A DNA stretch of 64,000 nt, taken from Pachyseris speciosa (taxonomy: Eukaryota; Cnidaria; Anthozoa; Scleractinia; Pachyseridae). This document shows, one piece after another, positions 1 to 53,457 of this stretch (the stretch's first letter is position 1; each line of letters opens with the position of its first letter). The position numbers were made by a program, and so were the translations under genes. Under the pieces are notes generated by a model, which was not told the origin of the DNA, made no database searches, and was given only the letters and a program-made list of their open reading frames with translations. The stretch is from positions 338,501 to 402,500 of the forward strand of contig JAEMWC010000211.1 in assembly GCA_016490735.1 (NCBI GenBank), in the 5' to 3' direction.

Positions 1-619
1 AGGTACATAGGCTATTTTCTTGAGCCGGCCTGCCATTAAGTGGCCACTATCCATTTACCCGAGTGGCTGCTTAATAGGGGATGAACTGTAATATAATATA
101 AACAGGGACTAAAAACTAATCCTGCTGATCCAACATATCCTGACAACTAACCTTTCAACATTTCCAGGTTCAGACTGAAGATCATCAGTGTTAGCTATAT
201 CAATAACTGCAGAGGAATTGTCCTACAAAATGATAATCAAAGTAAAGAGAGTGAGACAGGGTTTTCCTTTTCTAACAGAATTAGAGTAGAAGAATGGAGA
301 CTACATAGGGAAATACCATAAACATATTAATAATAATAATTTAATTTCTTATGTTGCGCGAGTTACATAGAAGATGCTCACTCACGCATTACAAACTGAA
401 ATATACTTTGAATATTGAAACACTAAAACAAATTGTGTATATTTTTTCATGCCTATATATCTATTACATGGAATAATTTATTTTAAGCTAATAATTATGT
501 AATGAGTTAAGGTAATTCCCCTGAAAAGGATGTACTATTAAGGTTTTTTTCAGACTTGGCACAATTGATAGTCATGCATAGGACATTGAAAAATGCAATA
601 AAAAGATGGGGTCACTGTG

Positions 620-1541
620 CTTGTTTTTGCCCTGCAAACTCGTTGTTCTGAGTGTTTTTACGGAGTTGTGCGAGAAATGTTCAAAGCATGAACAACTAAA
701 GAAAGCTGTTATTATGTAGCAAAAACTATGAATAGTAGTGAAAGCTAGAGCCTAATTATTTTTCTGGGTTATATTCTTTTAGTATTATCATTTCAAATTG
801 CCCGATCTTGCAAATGATATAAGGAAATTGGACCACTTTGTCATCATCTCAAACTCCTTCCTGGCTCCAAATGCAGAGTTTCACCTCATATGTATATAAA
901 TAATGCAACTTCTACTATTAAACTTTTTTTCTCCTTAAAATATGGTTTTTGTGTGCCTATTATGAGTATTGGGGGGTCACCATGCTCGTTTCTACGACAA
1001 AGGGAAAATTTCAGCTGAAAAAGTTCAATGTCAAGGCAAATTCGCAATGTTTCTAGTGTACGCGTGCACGAGCGTGCATGCTTGTTTTTGCCCTGCAAAC
1101 TCGTTGTTCTGAGTGTTTTTACAGAGTTGTGCGAGAAATGTTCAAAGCATGAACAACTAAAGAAAACTGTTATTATGTAGCAAAAACTATGAATAGTAGT
1201 GAAAGCTAGAGCCTAATTATTTTTCTGGGTTATATTCTTTTAGTATTGTCATTTCAAATTGCCCGATCTTGCAAATGATATGAGGAAATTGGACCACTTC
1301 GTCATCATCTCAAACTCCTTGCTGACTCCAAATGCAGAGTTTCACCTCATATGTATATAAATAATGCAACTTCTACTATTAAACTTTTTTTCTCCTTAAA
1401 ATATGGTTTTTGTGTGCCTATTATGAGTATTGGGGGTCACCGTTCCTCGTTTCTACGACAAAGGGAAAATTTCAGCTGAAAAAGTTCAATGTCAAGGCAA
1501 ATTCGCAATGTTTCTGGTGTACGCGTGGACAAGAGTGCGCT
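620..1541. repeat. Two-copy direct tandem duplication, 461-bp unit
   Basis: Unit one begins with CTTGTTTTTGCCCTGCAAAC at 620, and the same string begins unit two at 1081. The two units stay nearly identical through GTGTACGCGTG near their ends (about 1060 and 1525), with scattered substitutions such as ACGGAG versus ACAGAG. This is a local duplication; no coding potential or terminal inverted repeat was seen. Confidence 0.85.
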
Positions 1542-1835
1542 AAATGACACCATAAATTATGCGCAGTAAGGATGCGCCATGCAATTGAGAGGAATCACCT
1601 TAAATTATATAATGTTCAATGCTACATCCCTCTCATATCTTTTTATGGTAAAAGTCAGAGATGTACATTTTTACAAGTAGTAGCTGTAGCAAATGTAATT
1701 ATAGTTATTTTATTACTAGTTTTAGTAATTTAATATAAGGTTTTTTATATGTTGACACACCCTACATGGACACCAGCTGAGTGTTGGTGCAGCTAGCATG
1801 TCTCTCTTTCGATTTGAACATTTTTAAATGAAGTA

Positions 1836-1884
1836 TTACCTACCTTCCTACCTACGTACCTATACCTATCTACCTACCTACCTG
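1836..1884. repeat. (TACC)n simple repeat
   Basis: Imperfect tetranucleotide tract of TACC/TACG/TATC units read directly in the sequence. Confidence 0.8.
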
Positions 1885-2818
1885 GTGAAAGTCAGAGTTA
1901 TTGTTGTTATTGTATATTGTTGCAGGCAAATTTGTTTTTTACAGGCAGTGAAAATCACCTGTCCGAGAACCCTGTGAGATCATGGCTTTAGTTTCTACAT
2001 GCTTACTTGTGCTCGTAAGTGAAGAATCTTTTTTTTTTTTTTGTGAAAAGTCTGGATAGATTTCTGCACATTCCCTCACACTAATATATAACCTTTATAG
2101 ATGCAATACTCTCATGCTATTTTTCGCATGTTAAATGTGTGTGAATACAGTGCTGTAGCTGGAGTTTGGGTCTGAACGAACCTGCACTCTTTACAAAAAT
2201 CAGATCCTACCAATTCAAAAGTCCTTTCTGTAAACTAATTTATATATTTGAATTGGTGCTCAGATTAATCCATAAAATGTATAAATAACCTTTACCTAGA
2301 AACATAAAGTTAAAAAAAAATTAAACAACTAACTTAGTTTCAATAATAATCAATGAGAAGTCAATATTATTTACCAAAATACAAACTCTAAGCAACACTG
2401 CTTAAGCAATCATTATAAAACGACTAAAACGTTTCAAGACAAGCTGGCACGGTAACTTTACTTTCGAAGGTAGAAAGAATATTTACATAGGCTCAATTAG
2501 CTGCAGCATTAGCTCAGATCTACTCATATGACGTGTTTATTTTGTGACGTTTTTATTTTGCTCATATATATCGCAAAAATCAAAGCAATTTCGTCGTTTT
2601 TCTTTAACAAACGTGCCTTATAACGCTTAATTTAGACGATCAACGTACCTGTACTAGGTACCAACTCGAGGAGCGGCTTTCACTTGAAGCAGAGCTACTT
2701 TTATCTTCCTCACCTAGCGTCGCCATATTGATTTCACAATCATGCAAGGATTGCAAGGCATCATGAGATAGTATAAACACCTGCAGGGGATTGTGGGACG
2801 ATCAGCTGTTCAACAAAC

Positions 2819-13234
<10,416 letters not shown>

Positions 13235-13473
13235 CTGATAGTGAGGAGGTATCCCTGAAACAAGCTGGATGCTATGTGTCATACAGCTGTAAAAGTGGTC
13301 TGGAAGAAGGATTTTCTCCATGGTGGCGCACTCAGCACACTTGAGGCAGAAATAATGCACATTTGTCACATCTCAGATTTCCCACCCATGCCCAGATTGA
13401 TTGATCTCACTGAGGGTATTCCTGTCGAGAAGACAGCTGACCGCAATCTATACAATGTCCCACAGATACTTTT

Positions 13474-13479
13474 AATAAA
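13474..13479 (+). terminator. Polyadenylation signal candidate for METTL1
   Basis: AATAAA about 240 bp after the METTL1 stop codon; the first such hexamer on the plus strand after the stop. Confidence 0.5.
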
Positions 13480-13659
13480 AAGGACAAGGAATAGTCAGTT
13501 GTTTTGTAGAAGTATTGGGTAGTTCTTACATTAAAGATGTACATAACACTCTCTAAGATCAGATTTGCCCTGTTCATTGAGACATACTTAGGTGATGGTC
13601 TATGTTGACGTGCAAAAAAGAAAAGGCAATATATTTTTCCACATATGGAGCATTTGTCA

Positions 13660-13881
13660 TAGCCTGCGAGCAAGCTCTCTACTGGATCTCACGCAAGATT
13701 AATTTCAGGCGCAAGTCACACGAGTAACAAGCAAAACAAGCAGCATGAGAATTGGGGCGGGGACCCCAATCCCAATCCCTGCCCCAGTCCTCTCATGGCT
13801 TGCTTCGCTCGCCACTTGAAAAACTCGTCCCCAGAATCAATCTCACCCTAGTAACCCAGTAGAGATCTTGCTCGCAGGCTA
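13660..13881. repeat. 222-bp foldback MITE, 9-bp target-site duplication (Mutator-like)
   Basis: Ends TAGCCTGCGAGCAAG and CTTGCTCGCAGGCTA are inverted repeats. Flanks CATTTGTCA (13651-13659) and CATTTGTTA (13882-13890) agree at 8 of 9 positions. A 9-bp duplication and this TIR style suit Mutator-like elements. No ORF of note. Confidence 0.75.
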
Positions 13882-14140
13882 CATTTGTTAAGGCTGTCCT
13901 ATGTAAGAGTCCAAGACCTACATGTCCCAACGTTAGACACTTATGCAGACTTTCTCTGAGCTTGTCACGTAACACTCCTCGAAGGAGTATTGCTTGACGT
14001 TCCTGCAATTGAAACAGGAGTCAGTGACTGAAAAGAGTTTTATCTCATAGGCTAGTATACTCATGCCACTTTCTCAACCAATGAAAACCAAAACCAACTA
14101 CACCCAACTAAACCCAACTGTGACTTCATCTCTCCCATTT

Positions 14141-14190
14141 GTAGCCTGCGTGCAGACAAAGGAAATGGGAGATATCTGCACGCAGCCTAC
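14141..14190. repeat. 50-bp foldback related to the TAGCCTGCG family
   Basis: GTAGCCTGCGTGCAGA at the left is mirrored by TCTGCACGCAGCCTAC at the right, spacer about 18 bp. No clear target-site duplication. Confidence 0.6.
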
Positions 14191-14571
14191 TCTTGGTGAC
14201 GCTTACATGTTTTTGGTGTGAATTCTAATTGACTCATGGTGCTGTTTACCTCTGTTGTGATTGGCCACATTAATATGCATTGATGATCAGACAGACTTTT
14301 TAGTTTAAGTCAATGTTTATATTGATGTCTATAAGAGTTACAAAATAAAAATTATACATCAACACTCATACCAACTTCCTCTACTCGCATATAGCTTGGC
14401 TAGTCGAGGCGGGCAGAGGAAAACATAAGGTAATTCAGTAGGAAGAGATTAAGAAAAGGAAAGAAGAAGGAAGATAGATCTATATAAACGATACAAGAGA
14501 TGAACTAGAGTTATTACAATACAATGCTACAAAATTACAAGCTTATTTTAAATTTCACATCATCTTGCTAA

Positions 14572-14577
14572 TTTATT
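14572..14577 (-). terminator. Polyadenylation signal candidate for the MCFD2-like gene
   Basis: TTTATT on the plus strand (AATAAA on the minus strand), about 320 bp beyond the stop codon at 14899. Confidence 0.4.
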
Positions 14578-14898
14578 AATTAAAGTAGGTGTGCCAACAT
14601 GAGTATCCTCCAATTCCAAAATATGTAAAAGGAGCTGATGTAAAGAAGCCTTAAATTTGTGTTTATGGAGTACTCGGATACTTTGAAGAAATACTGTTCC
14701 AAATTCTTGCACTTTACTGTTTGACTGAGCTCAGAGTTGGCCTTAACTGATTTGTGAACACGATAAACAGCAGAAAGTATCGACCTCAGAGCTTCGTGAT
14801 AACCACTTTACCAGGATGATGAACATTTTACTCTCTTGACACTTCAGCCCTAAGTAACCTTCGCCATGCCCTCCCCACCACCTTTGCGACTATGTTTG

Positions 14899-17653
14899 TT
14901 ATTTTGTACCCGCGGTGTCCCCGCGCCTTTGTCTGAGAGTGGACACAAACTCGGGGTAGTCAATGTATCCGTCATCATTGTGGTCCTGGTCCCCCAAGAT
15001 GGTGTCCACAAAAGTTGCTAATTGGTCCTCGGGGAATAGGTTGGAATCCTCCTGACCTGGGAGAGATTAAATAATGTTAGAAGGTAAGGAATTTAAAAGT
15101 CATTCGTGGCAGGTGCTAGAAAGCTCAAGGGAGGGGAGGGTGCCCCCGCGGGGAAAGGAAATTGCTTCCCTACTTGTTCCTTTTTAACACGAAAAATGCC
15201 TTCCGCGAGTGGTTTATAACTTGTCTCAACTGCTCTTAGTTTAAAGGATCAAACTAGAAAAATATCTGTTAGCATTCCTTTTTTTCCCGGCTGGAATTGC
15301 TGGAAACCCCTTGAGGGTTTGTGTCTGTTCGCTAAACCAATCAAATTGCTATTTTCCAATTTGCTTGTTGTTGCGGTTCAACATTTCAAGGTCAAACGGA
15401 AATCGCCCTAACGACAGTGCTACACAGGATACTTGGAAGGCAATAGTCCTTGCGTGGCCATTTCGACAGCCGACTGATTGCTTCAAGCACTTTGCAGCTG
15501 TCTTCTGCTTATAAATTTGCGTTCTTTTGTGGTCGCCTGGGGTGTAAATTTAACTAGGAAAATCTACGTCTAACTAGGTAAATTTAACGAGGGAAAATTT
15601 TAGGTCACAATCTAGTTACCCAACATTGTGCCGTGCTTACGTACGGGTCCGCAAATGATCCCAGGACCGCAAATGGTCCCCAAATTGGGCCGCAAATGCT
15701 CTTTGCTCAACTTTTATTTTTCGTAGAGTGGAAGCTTTGGTGTACCTTCTTCCTTTAAATGCTCGTGATGTGAAAGACCTTTGAATAACTCTAGCCCGTC
15801 TAACTTGCTGTTATTGTCGTAGTCATGCATCAAGAAAAACTGTACTTCGTTGCTAGTTTCCTGCAAACAGTCAAAATTCGGTGTTTGTTGGGCTAGCATC
15901 AAATCGCGCTCACACGCCATCAGTACCTACAATCGTCTCGTTGGAAAGGGGAGGGGATGGTGGAGGGGGGATTCGCAGCGATGAGCAGGAAAACTTCGCC
16001 AACCTTGATGAGTCACGAGTAACAACTAAGGAAAACTTTGTTGAAGTTTCCTGTACTAGAGAAAATCAGGGTAAGTTGAGTTCACTTCAAATGTCGCACT
16101 TCACAAGAACCTGAGTATTCGCACAAAACGCTACGTTACGCAAAGAAGCCGATGTCCGAATGGCCATAAAGGCCGTTTTCTAATTCGTGGCGATTCAGTC
16201 TTGTTTCTGTATATATTTCTATTCATATATATTTTTTTTTATCCATCAAAAACTGTAGACTGACATCCGCAAACTCGATAGTTACACACCTTTTAGCCAC
16301 AGAACGCTTTTTTATAATTAAAAATTTGTTAGAGAAATTTTAAAAAAGATGACGAAATATTTAAATTTGTAAGACATGTGTCGATGTTGCAAACATCATC
16401 GTCAGTAACAAAATGTCTGAAAAACCGTTGGTACTAAATAACAATTAAGCAAAAGTTTGCAACATAGAAATATGTCTTATACAAATTAAAAACTGAATGT
16501 CGTCATCTTTTTAAAAATTACAGTTTACTTTCTGCTCTTTCGACCATTAGAGAAATTTCTGTTTTAAAGATGTCCGATCACCCACGAAATTTATAAGGTC
16601 TTAGATTTAGTTGCGGTCTAAACAGTTCGGTATCCTTTGCCGGTCATCTTTACATTGTACTTACGTTAATGTACTTCATGGCTGTTGTTTCGTTCAGACC
16701 CAGCTGTTCCATGAGATGTTCTTTAAGGTGGCTATAAATAATACGCAGCAAGATCAATTATTCATTATACAATCAGTAAGTCTTTGAAAACATTGAGTAA
16801 TATTATGGCTAACATTTCTACAATGAACTGCAATACTTACCCTTCAAAAATCTTGTATTATTATCCCGTAACTTTCAGGTGGCACAGGATGCTCACAGGC
16901 TACCCCCCTCCCCCAGGCTTATGTCCTTATACAAGGGCTTGAATAACACTGCAAGCGGAGATTTTTTAACGCTGCCCAAATTCAGCGACGATTTGAGAAC
17001 AGTCATCGCCGCATTACAAATGAGCTAAAGCGAAGCTAGGTTTAATCTGTTTTCCTTGTTTGTTTTGCTGTAGTGTAATCTCCAATTTATCGGAACCTTA
17101 TAAAAGGAAACAGTTGTCAGGATAAGATTACTGCTTGAGAGCGATCTTCAAATGGCACGTGTTTTTTTAGTTATTTTTATTTTTTTGTTTTTTAAGATGT
17201 ATCACAAATTGAAAATCAGTCGACTTGGCGCTGATTCGATTGAATAAAAAAAACGAAATTGAAAATTGATTCTGTTTTCGAATCACTTCACTTGAATGGG
17301 CTAAATGGGATTCATTTGAATGGGCTAAGTGTTGTATATCAACGCGTAACGGGTTACATTATTCAAGTAACTTGAATAATCCCAGTAACATCGGGGATAC
17401 GAGCGAGAGGAGTAGTGAAGTTATTCGCTGGGCTCCATTTTTCAGTAACAAAACTTACAGTGTGTTCAACATAATTATTCTAGAGTGAAATAAAAATCTC
17501 AGTTACTTACTGATAGTCTCTGGCTTGATTTTCTAGAGCTTGTTGAGCCCTTTTCCGGTCCTGTGAGCTGCGCTTTACCATAAATAAAACAACCAGCCAA
17601 AAAATGAACAAGAAAGCTCTATACGAAGAAAACGTAAGCCGTGGAGGAAACAT
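14899..17653 (-). CDS. MCFD2: MCFD2-like EF-hand secretory protein, 4 exons
   Basis: In vertebrates MCFD2 is a luminal ER/ERGIC calcium-binding partner of LMAN1 (ERGIC-53) that exports selected glycoproteins. Exons inferred on the minus strand: 17653-17511, 16731-16665, 15860-15746, 15056-14899, all GT-AG, with phases chaining to 160 codons plus TAA (human protein 146). The first exon gives a hydrophobic signal sequence (FLFIFWLVVLFMV, about residues 15-27). Exon 2 has YHHLKEHLMEQLGL. EF-hand one is DYDNNSKLDGLE (residues 83-94; Ser instead of Gly at loop position 6), preceded by QFFLMH. EF-hand two is DHNDDGYIDYPE (133-144), complete. HLKEEG, at the end of exon 3, matches the family HKEEG motif. 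The start ATG is chosen because an upstream ATG (17 bases earlier in transcript) runs into a stop. The C-terminus (RQRRGDTAGTK) is unlike the human one. Confidence 0.9.
16335..16525. repeat. Foldback element in an MCFD2-like intron
   Basis: The left side TAAAAAAGATGACGA...AAATTTGTAAGACAT...GTTGCAAAC is mirrored on the right by GTTTGCAAC...ATGTCTTATACAAATT...TCGTCATCTTTTTAA. Arms about 65 bp with several mismatches, loop about 60 bp. Confidence 0.65.
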
Positions 17654-18638
17654 TGTCCCTGCATCTAATTTTCTAAGAAGCGAAGATTAAATGATTGTTT
17701 GATATTCGACAAAGATCTCGTGTTATAATGAATCATATCTTTAAAGCCAAGAATACATTATTTTATTTTGCGGCTTGTCGGAAACCATTCAAATACAATT
17801 TATCCAGGCTGACAGGTGCAATGCAAAATAAGCCAATCAGCAAGCGCCTGGTAACCACGCGGACGCACTGAAATGACTTTTTGATCCACAGTCAATCAAT
17901 AAAATGCTTGTATAAGTTGATGCAAAGCTTGCTTTCGATCCACTCAAACTTTGCTAAAATAGAAAAATCACCTTCAGTTTTAAGATCAGTGTGCTTTGTT
18001 TTTTTCAAAAACAGATTTACAGATAGCTAACCGTTATCTCTACACACACCATAAGTATAAAACCTATAAGCTTGTGGGTTCGTGCAACTATTTTTAACAA
18101 AGGCCACATAAATAATATAGATAAAAACTAATTACAGGAAAAACAAAATCGAATATAAGCAGTCCAGTATAGTTCTATACAAACATAAATGGAAAAAAAG
18201 GAAAGTTGAAATTAATGGCATAAAGTATCCACACCTCTCTTGATCCACTTTACTGTTTAAAACGGAAAGAATGATACGCGTTTCCCATTTGAATGGAAAA
18301 ACCGGGAGAATTTTCTGTTAAAAGGAACAGAAAAATTTTTTCTCAATCAAAACGGAACGGGACGCGCGTGTTCCTTTTGCATTGGGTCACAACCTCGTGG
18401 GAACGAGGTTGACTGAGTCACTCTTCAAGAGACTAGGTATTAACCAAAACACCACCATTCATCAAGGAGCATGGAACTAGTGGAACGCCGCAGATGGTAC
18501 AGGACTTTTCGGTCATTCCGGTAAAACCAAGAAAAGAGGAATACCTCAGAAGGTATTCCTTTTTTTTTTTCCGAAATATTTCCATTGGAAAAGTCTGTTT
18601 CATTTGATTTACCACCGGAACAACCGGTTTTCCATGCA
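17654..18638. other. Upstream region of the MCFD2-like gene, no gene seen
   Basis: Non-coding, AT-rich. Near 18386 there is a small dyad AACCTCGTGGGAACGAGGTT whose halves match the ends of the 55-bp foldback at 50304; it may be a deleted copy. No promoter element can be named with confidence. Confidence 0.4.
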
Positions 18639-18825
18639 AACTAGAAAACGGTAAAAAACAAGCAAGGCTGGTTACACGGCGAGGAATATATTATATTCCT
18701 AGCCGTGTAACCAGCCTTGCTTGTTTTTTGCCGTTTTCTAGTTTACAATTTTATAGCTGGTTAGATCTATTACAGGATCGAGCTCTTCTATTTTGCAACG
18801 GTGGTCCTTGCTAAAGTATTCCAGT
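18639..18825. repeat. Penelope-like terminal repeat with inverted head-to-head junction
   Basis: Arms AACTAGAAAACGGTAAAAAA (from 18639) and TTTTTTGCCGTTTTCTAGTT (to 18743) form a near-perfect palindrome of about 105 bp centred near 18691. The right arm continues through TTTACAATTTTATAGCTGGT to TTGCAACGGTGGTCCTTGCT. The same stretch follows the Penelope-like ORF at 63273-63400, so this is a terminal (pseudo-LTR-type) fragment of that family duplicated in inverted orientation. Confidence 0.75.
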
Positions 18826-19009
18826 TTTTCCACGCAAAAGCAGATTACCAGTGCTCATTATCTCCAGTTTATCTTATTCATGGCTGGTATCGTACTATTG
18901 ACAGCTTGAGGGCTTTGGGGAAGGGGGCTATGAGAAAGGTCGATTTCAGACTCCGGCTAATTTCAGGCTCCTTGTAGAGTCTAGGGTTGCCTAGGAACGC
19001 AGACGTATT

Positions 19010-19655
19010 TCCGGTTGTCGCTTCTCTCCGCCCGAAAAGACGACTCCACAAACGATTCCATGACGTCAATTCTTTTGTCTTCCGGTTGACCAATTATGTG
19101 ACGTTTTAGAATGGATCAGGCGTGAATGTTAGTGTGTTAGAATGTTTAATATAGCATCGAGTGAGCGATGGAAAGCGAAGGACGTAACTGACAAAGAAAT
19201 TGTCAAATTCCGAAGAGTTTTGCTTTTTATGTAAAGACAATTTCTCGCTTCCGAAATCTAAAGTAAAAGTATTGGTGACGAAAGAAGATGTAAATGTTTA
19301 TGTCGAGAAGGAGAGGTTTTTATTTACCTGCCGGAGTCCCTGCCGGATGAAGTGTTACAATCGGCTCGTACGGTATCAAAATGCACTTCGAAAAGTTGAA
19401 GAAATCGGTGTTGAAATACAGAAAGAGTATCAATCTCGATTCCAAATCTCTCGTAAACTTTTGTGAACGCCGCCTGCAAATAGTTTTCTTTTACATGCGC
19501 ACTCGTATTCTTCACGCACGACACGCATGTTTAGTTCTGGATTTTTATGAACTCGATTGTGATTGGTCTAAAAAAATGACGTCATGGAAATTCGTTTGTG
19601 GAGTCGTTTTCGCAGACGTTACTTTTCGGGCGGAGAGAAATGACAACCCAAGTCT
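19010..19655. mobile_element. Small TIR element containing a Cys-rich ORF fragment
   Basis: Left 19013-19100 (GGTTGTCGCTTCTCTCCGCC...GACTCCACAAACGA...CATGACGTCA) is mirrored by right 19558-19650 (TGACGTCATGG...TCGTTTGTGGAGTC...GGCGGAGAGAAATGACAACC). The right arm carries an extra segment of about 13 bp. Between them is one ORF fragment (19196-19466). Flanking duplications could not be fixed. Probably a shortened derivative of a larger DNA transposon. Confidence 0.6.
19196..19466 (+). pseudogene. Cys-rich N-terminal fragment of a transposon protein
   Basis: An open frame of about 90 codons without a usable ATG at its 5' end reads FCFLCKDNFSLPKSKVKVLV...CRSPCRMKCYNRLVRYQNALRKVEE. The CxxC and CxxxCxxxC spacing suggests a zinc-binding module followed by an amphipathic helix. 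I believe related sequences begin multicopy cnidarian repeat proteins, but the superfamily is not known to me. It lies inside the TIR element 19010-19655. Confidence 0.5.
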
Positions 19656-20007
19656 AGGGTTGAGCTTGCCCATTTCCTAGGAATGGGGTTGGGAAGTTTC
19701 ACTGTCACGTGGTCCGCGCAAAAAGTAGCTGTTCCTGATCATGATACGTCACCGAAACAAATTATACGTCACAACGACCGCGCGGCCCTGGGAAGAAAAC
19801 CTTCCAGGGACAAGGCAAGGGTAAGGCAATGATCTGGATGAAGTTGAATAAAAATACTTGACCGGAGGGAAAGATCACTACAGTTACATTTACAGCAACA
19901 ATATGACCTCTCGTGGTTTCGCGTTGTTAGCCCTCCTCCTGCTTGGCGAGACAAAATCCTCTTCACTACTAAAAGGGCTTGATTTCCGCACAATACTGCT
20001 GTTTGCG

Positions 20008-20009
20008 TA

Positions 20010-20069
<60 letters not shown>
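20008..20069. repeat. (TAA)n microsatellite
   Basis: About 20 uninterrupted AAT/TAA units; first of three such tracts within 530 bp. Confidence 0.9.
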
Positions 20070-20071
<2 letters not shown>

Positions 20072-20229
20072 TCTCAATGGAAAACCTCTCGGAGCAAGGA
20101 CGAAAACCACCAACTGGACAAACTCAACCCACTAATGACGCAAGGTCCGAGAATGGAGCCTGGGATATACTGGTACGAGGCGAGTGATCTCACCACTACG
20201 CTGTTTTACTCCTTCCAAACGCGTTGGTA

Positions 20230-20312
<83 letters not shown>

Positions 20313-20313
20313 C
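20230..20313. repeat. (TTA)n microsatellite
   Basis: About 28 TTA units, opposite strand sense to the preceding TAA tract. The long Tyr- or Ile-only reading frames here are artefacts of the repeat. Confidence 0.9.
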
Positions 20314-20487
20314 ATCTTCTCATACCGCTTACGCTCTGGCAGATGTTATGCCGCATTTACACCAAAGAAGCAAGCCATAGCCAATGGCCAAAGGTCCTTT
20401 GGGTCATTCCTTCTTGTTTAATTTTCAAGAACCTTTCTCAGAATCCTTGCTGTTCCTAGCAAGGCTGTTTTCTGCAGGAGTCCTGTC

Positions 20488-20488
<1 letters not shown>

Positions 20489-20535
<47 letters not shown>
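20489..20535. repeat. (TTA)n microsatellite
   Basis: About 15 TTA units, third tract of the cluster. Confidence 0.9.
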
Positions 20536-20536
<1 letters not shown>

Positions 20537-22003
20537 AGGCACCGCACAGTAAAAAGCAAGTAATACTAAAAAAATCGAAGTTACTTTTCTATTTAACGTT
20601 TTATCGAAAACTGATTATTCTTGTTTTCAAACACCGCTGTTTTGTTGCTGAAAGTATATAAGTTTCACCACCCCATGTTAATTTTAAATGCATTTCCAGC
20701 TATTTCAGAGAACTTTAATTAAAAAATTTTCCGGGGGAGCATGCCCCCGGAATCCCCTAGTTTACTCACGCTAACGCGTTCGAAGTCAGCCCCCCCACCT
20801 CCCACTTGCAAACTTGCTGCGCGGGCCCTGTATTATTATTGCTTTCTTGTCATCTAATATCAATTGTAACGTGGTTTTGAAACAGCTTTGTATCGATTTG
20901 GAAATGCGAAACAGCAGGGAGACACCAATCTGAAAACACTGAAATCCTAAACTCATTGATAACTGTACTGAAATAACAAATTAACAGAAGCAACCACAAT
21001 AACTAATATGCCTTCATTTCGCGCGAAATTTCAATAATCAAGTAGATAATATGCAGTACCTTCTAAATATGAAAAAAGAAAAAGACGGAATAAAAATTAA
21101 TTTGTGATAAAAATCAAATACGATCAATATACTAAAAAGGATTTTAAGGCAGCTAGTCTTTAAGAGCTACACACAAGCACGACGAATTTTTCAACACAGC
21201 CATGAATGGTCACGGAAGCAATTTTGCGGAATAGATCTTATTCGTATCCTCCGTAATGAGCTGGAACTAGCATGCAAACAAGGCTTAAACGGGGGAATCT
21301 TTTCATATGTAAATATATCCCTCGCAAGAGCCTCAACTTCGTGCTAGATCCAGTTCAATACCGACAATACGAATATGGTCTATTGTTTGGAGGAAGGCGA
21401 ACTATGAAAATGCCGAAACATGTCAGCTACGTTGTGGCTTTGTAATCAAAAAGTACCAAAGAAAAAAAAAAGTGTCATATTTTCCATCGTGTTTGTTTAC
21501 CGGTCAGCGTCACTCCAAACAATCTCGAATAGCTTGCGCGGCCACTCTATAGCCCAGTCCTTTTCAAAGAAAGCTACCGAAAATCCTAAATCTAGCTTCA
21601 ATCCTCAACGTAGACCTAATTCTGGCTCTAACCATAACAACAGCCCTAATTCTGTCCCGAATTCTTACCGTAAAATATACTCCTAACATTTGGTGTAGCG
21701 AATTATGAATTTGCAACCAACCAACTACAAGTCTACTACTCCCCAGGCCTGAAACGCGCGGTCGGCGACGGCGCCAGTAGCGTGAACCTCGCAAAACAAA
21801 TAGTAATTTCTCTGTACGAGCGCAAGACAGAGAATTTCCACGCCGTTCAGAGAAGTTTACTTCCTGAATAGTTCGCGCACATTTTACAATTTGCCGTCGT
21901 CGTTGCTTAAGTTCACCATTGCCTTATGATTCGGGCATTTCCAGTATCCTGGCGAGAGTTTCGAGTCTCCTGTATGCTCGTGTAATCTCTATTTAAAAAC
22001 ATC
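20536..22003. other. Intergenic, downstream of the DUF229 gene
   Basis: No gene seen. Contains a GC hairpin CCGGGGGAGCATGCCCCCGG at 20731-20750 and otherwise unstructured AT-rich sequence. The DUF229 3' UTR presumably lies at its right edge. Confidence 0.4.
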
Positions 22004-52914
<30,911 letters not shown>

Positions 52915-53361
52915 GGTTGTAGCCGCAACAGAATCGTGACACTGAAATTTAATGCTTGTCAGCTAGGCGTAATTGGGCGCTGCGACCCTCTCCCTCGAAA
53001 AGATTACATAATGCCCGGATGTGAGGGTATTGTACAAACGCACTGAAATTTTCCCCGGTAAAAAACTCGACGACGTTTCTTGTTTATTGCGTTCGAGGAA
53101 CGAGAACGCCATCCTAATCCAGAAATTTTTAGCTTTGATACGGTCGTACGGTCGTGAAATCGCAAATGTGGCATCGCCCGCAGATTTTTTCAGGGGCGTA
53201 TGACTTAATCATCACGAAGCATGTGCGGATTCTTGTGGGAGAGAGTGTGACGTTGAGGCGTTCTGAAGTTGAACCGCACATCCGCCCTCTGGTAGCCTGC
53301 GTCGCAGACGTAACAAAACCCCGGTTAGTAACGTCTGCGAAGCAGCGTCAACTTCCTTGTT

Positions 53362-53457
53362 CTGTAACAGAATTTGAGTACGCGTTATGATTGGCTGGTT
53401 AACAAAAGCCTTTTGTTGACGAGCCAATCATAACGCGTACTCAAATTCTGGTACAGG
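53362..53457. repeat. 96-bp foldback upstream of the DUF229 gene
   Basis: CAGAATTTGAGTACGCGTTA TGATTGGCT at the left pairs with AGCCAATCATAACGCGTACT on the right; 47-bp arms with about four mismatches and a two-base centre. Confidence 0.85.

Larger units (their letters stand above)
1..2818. other. Upstream intergenic DNA, no gene seen
   Basis: No ORF here resembles a known protein and no spliced gene could be built on either strand. The segment contains a 461-bp tandem duplication, a TACC-rich simple repeat and an AT-rich stretch leading to the METTL1 first exon. The last 150 bp contain a GC-richer CGCCATATTG-like stretch that could be the METTL1 promoter, but no TATA box is convincing. Confidence 0.5.
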
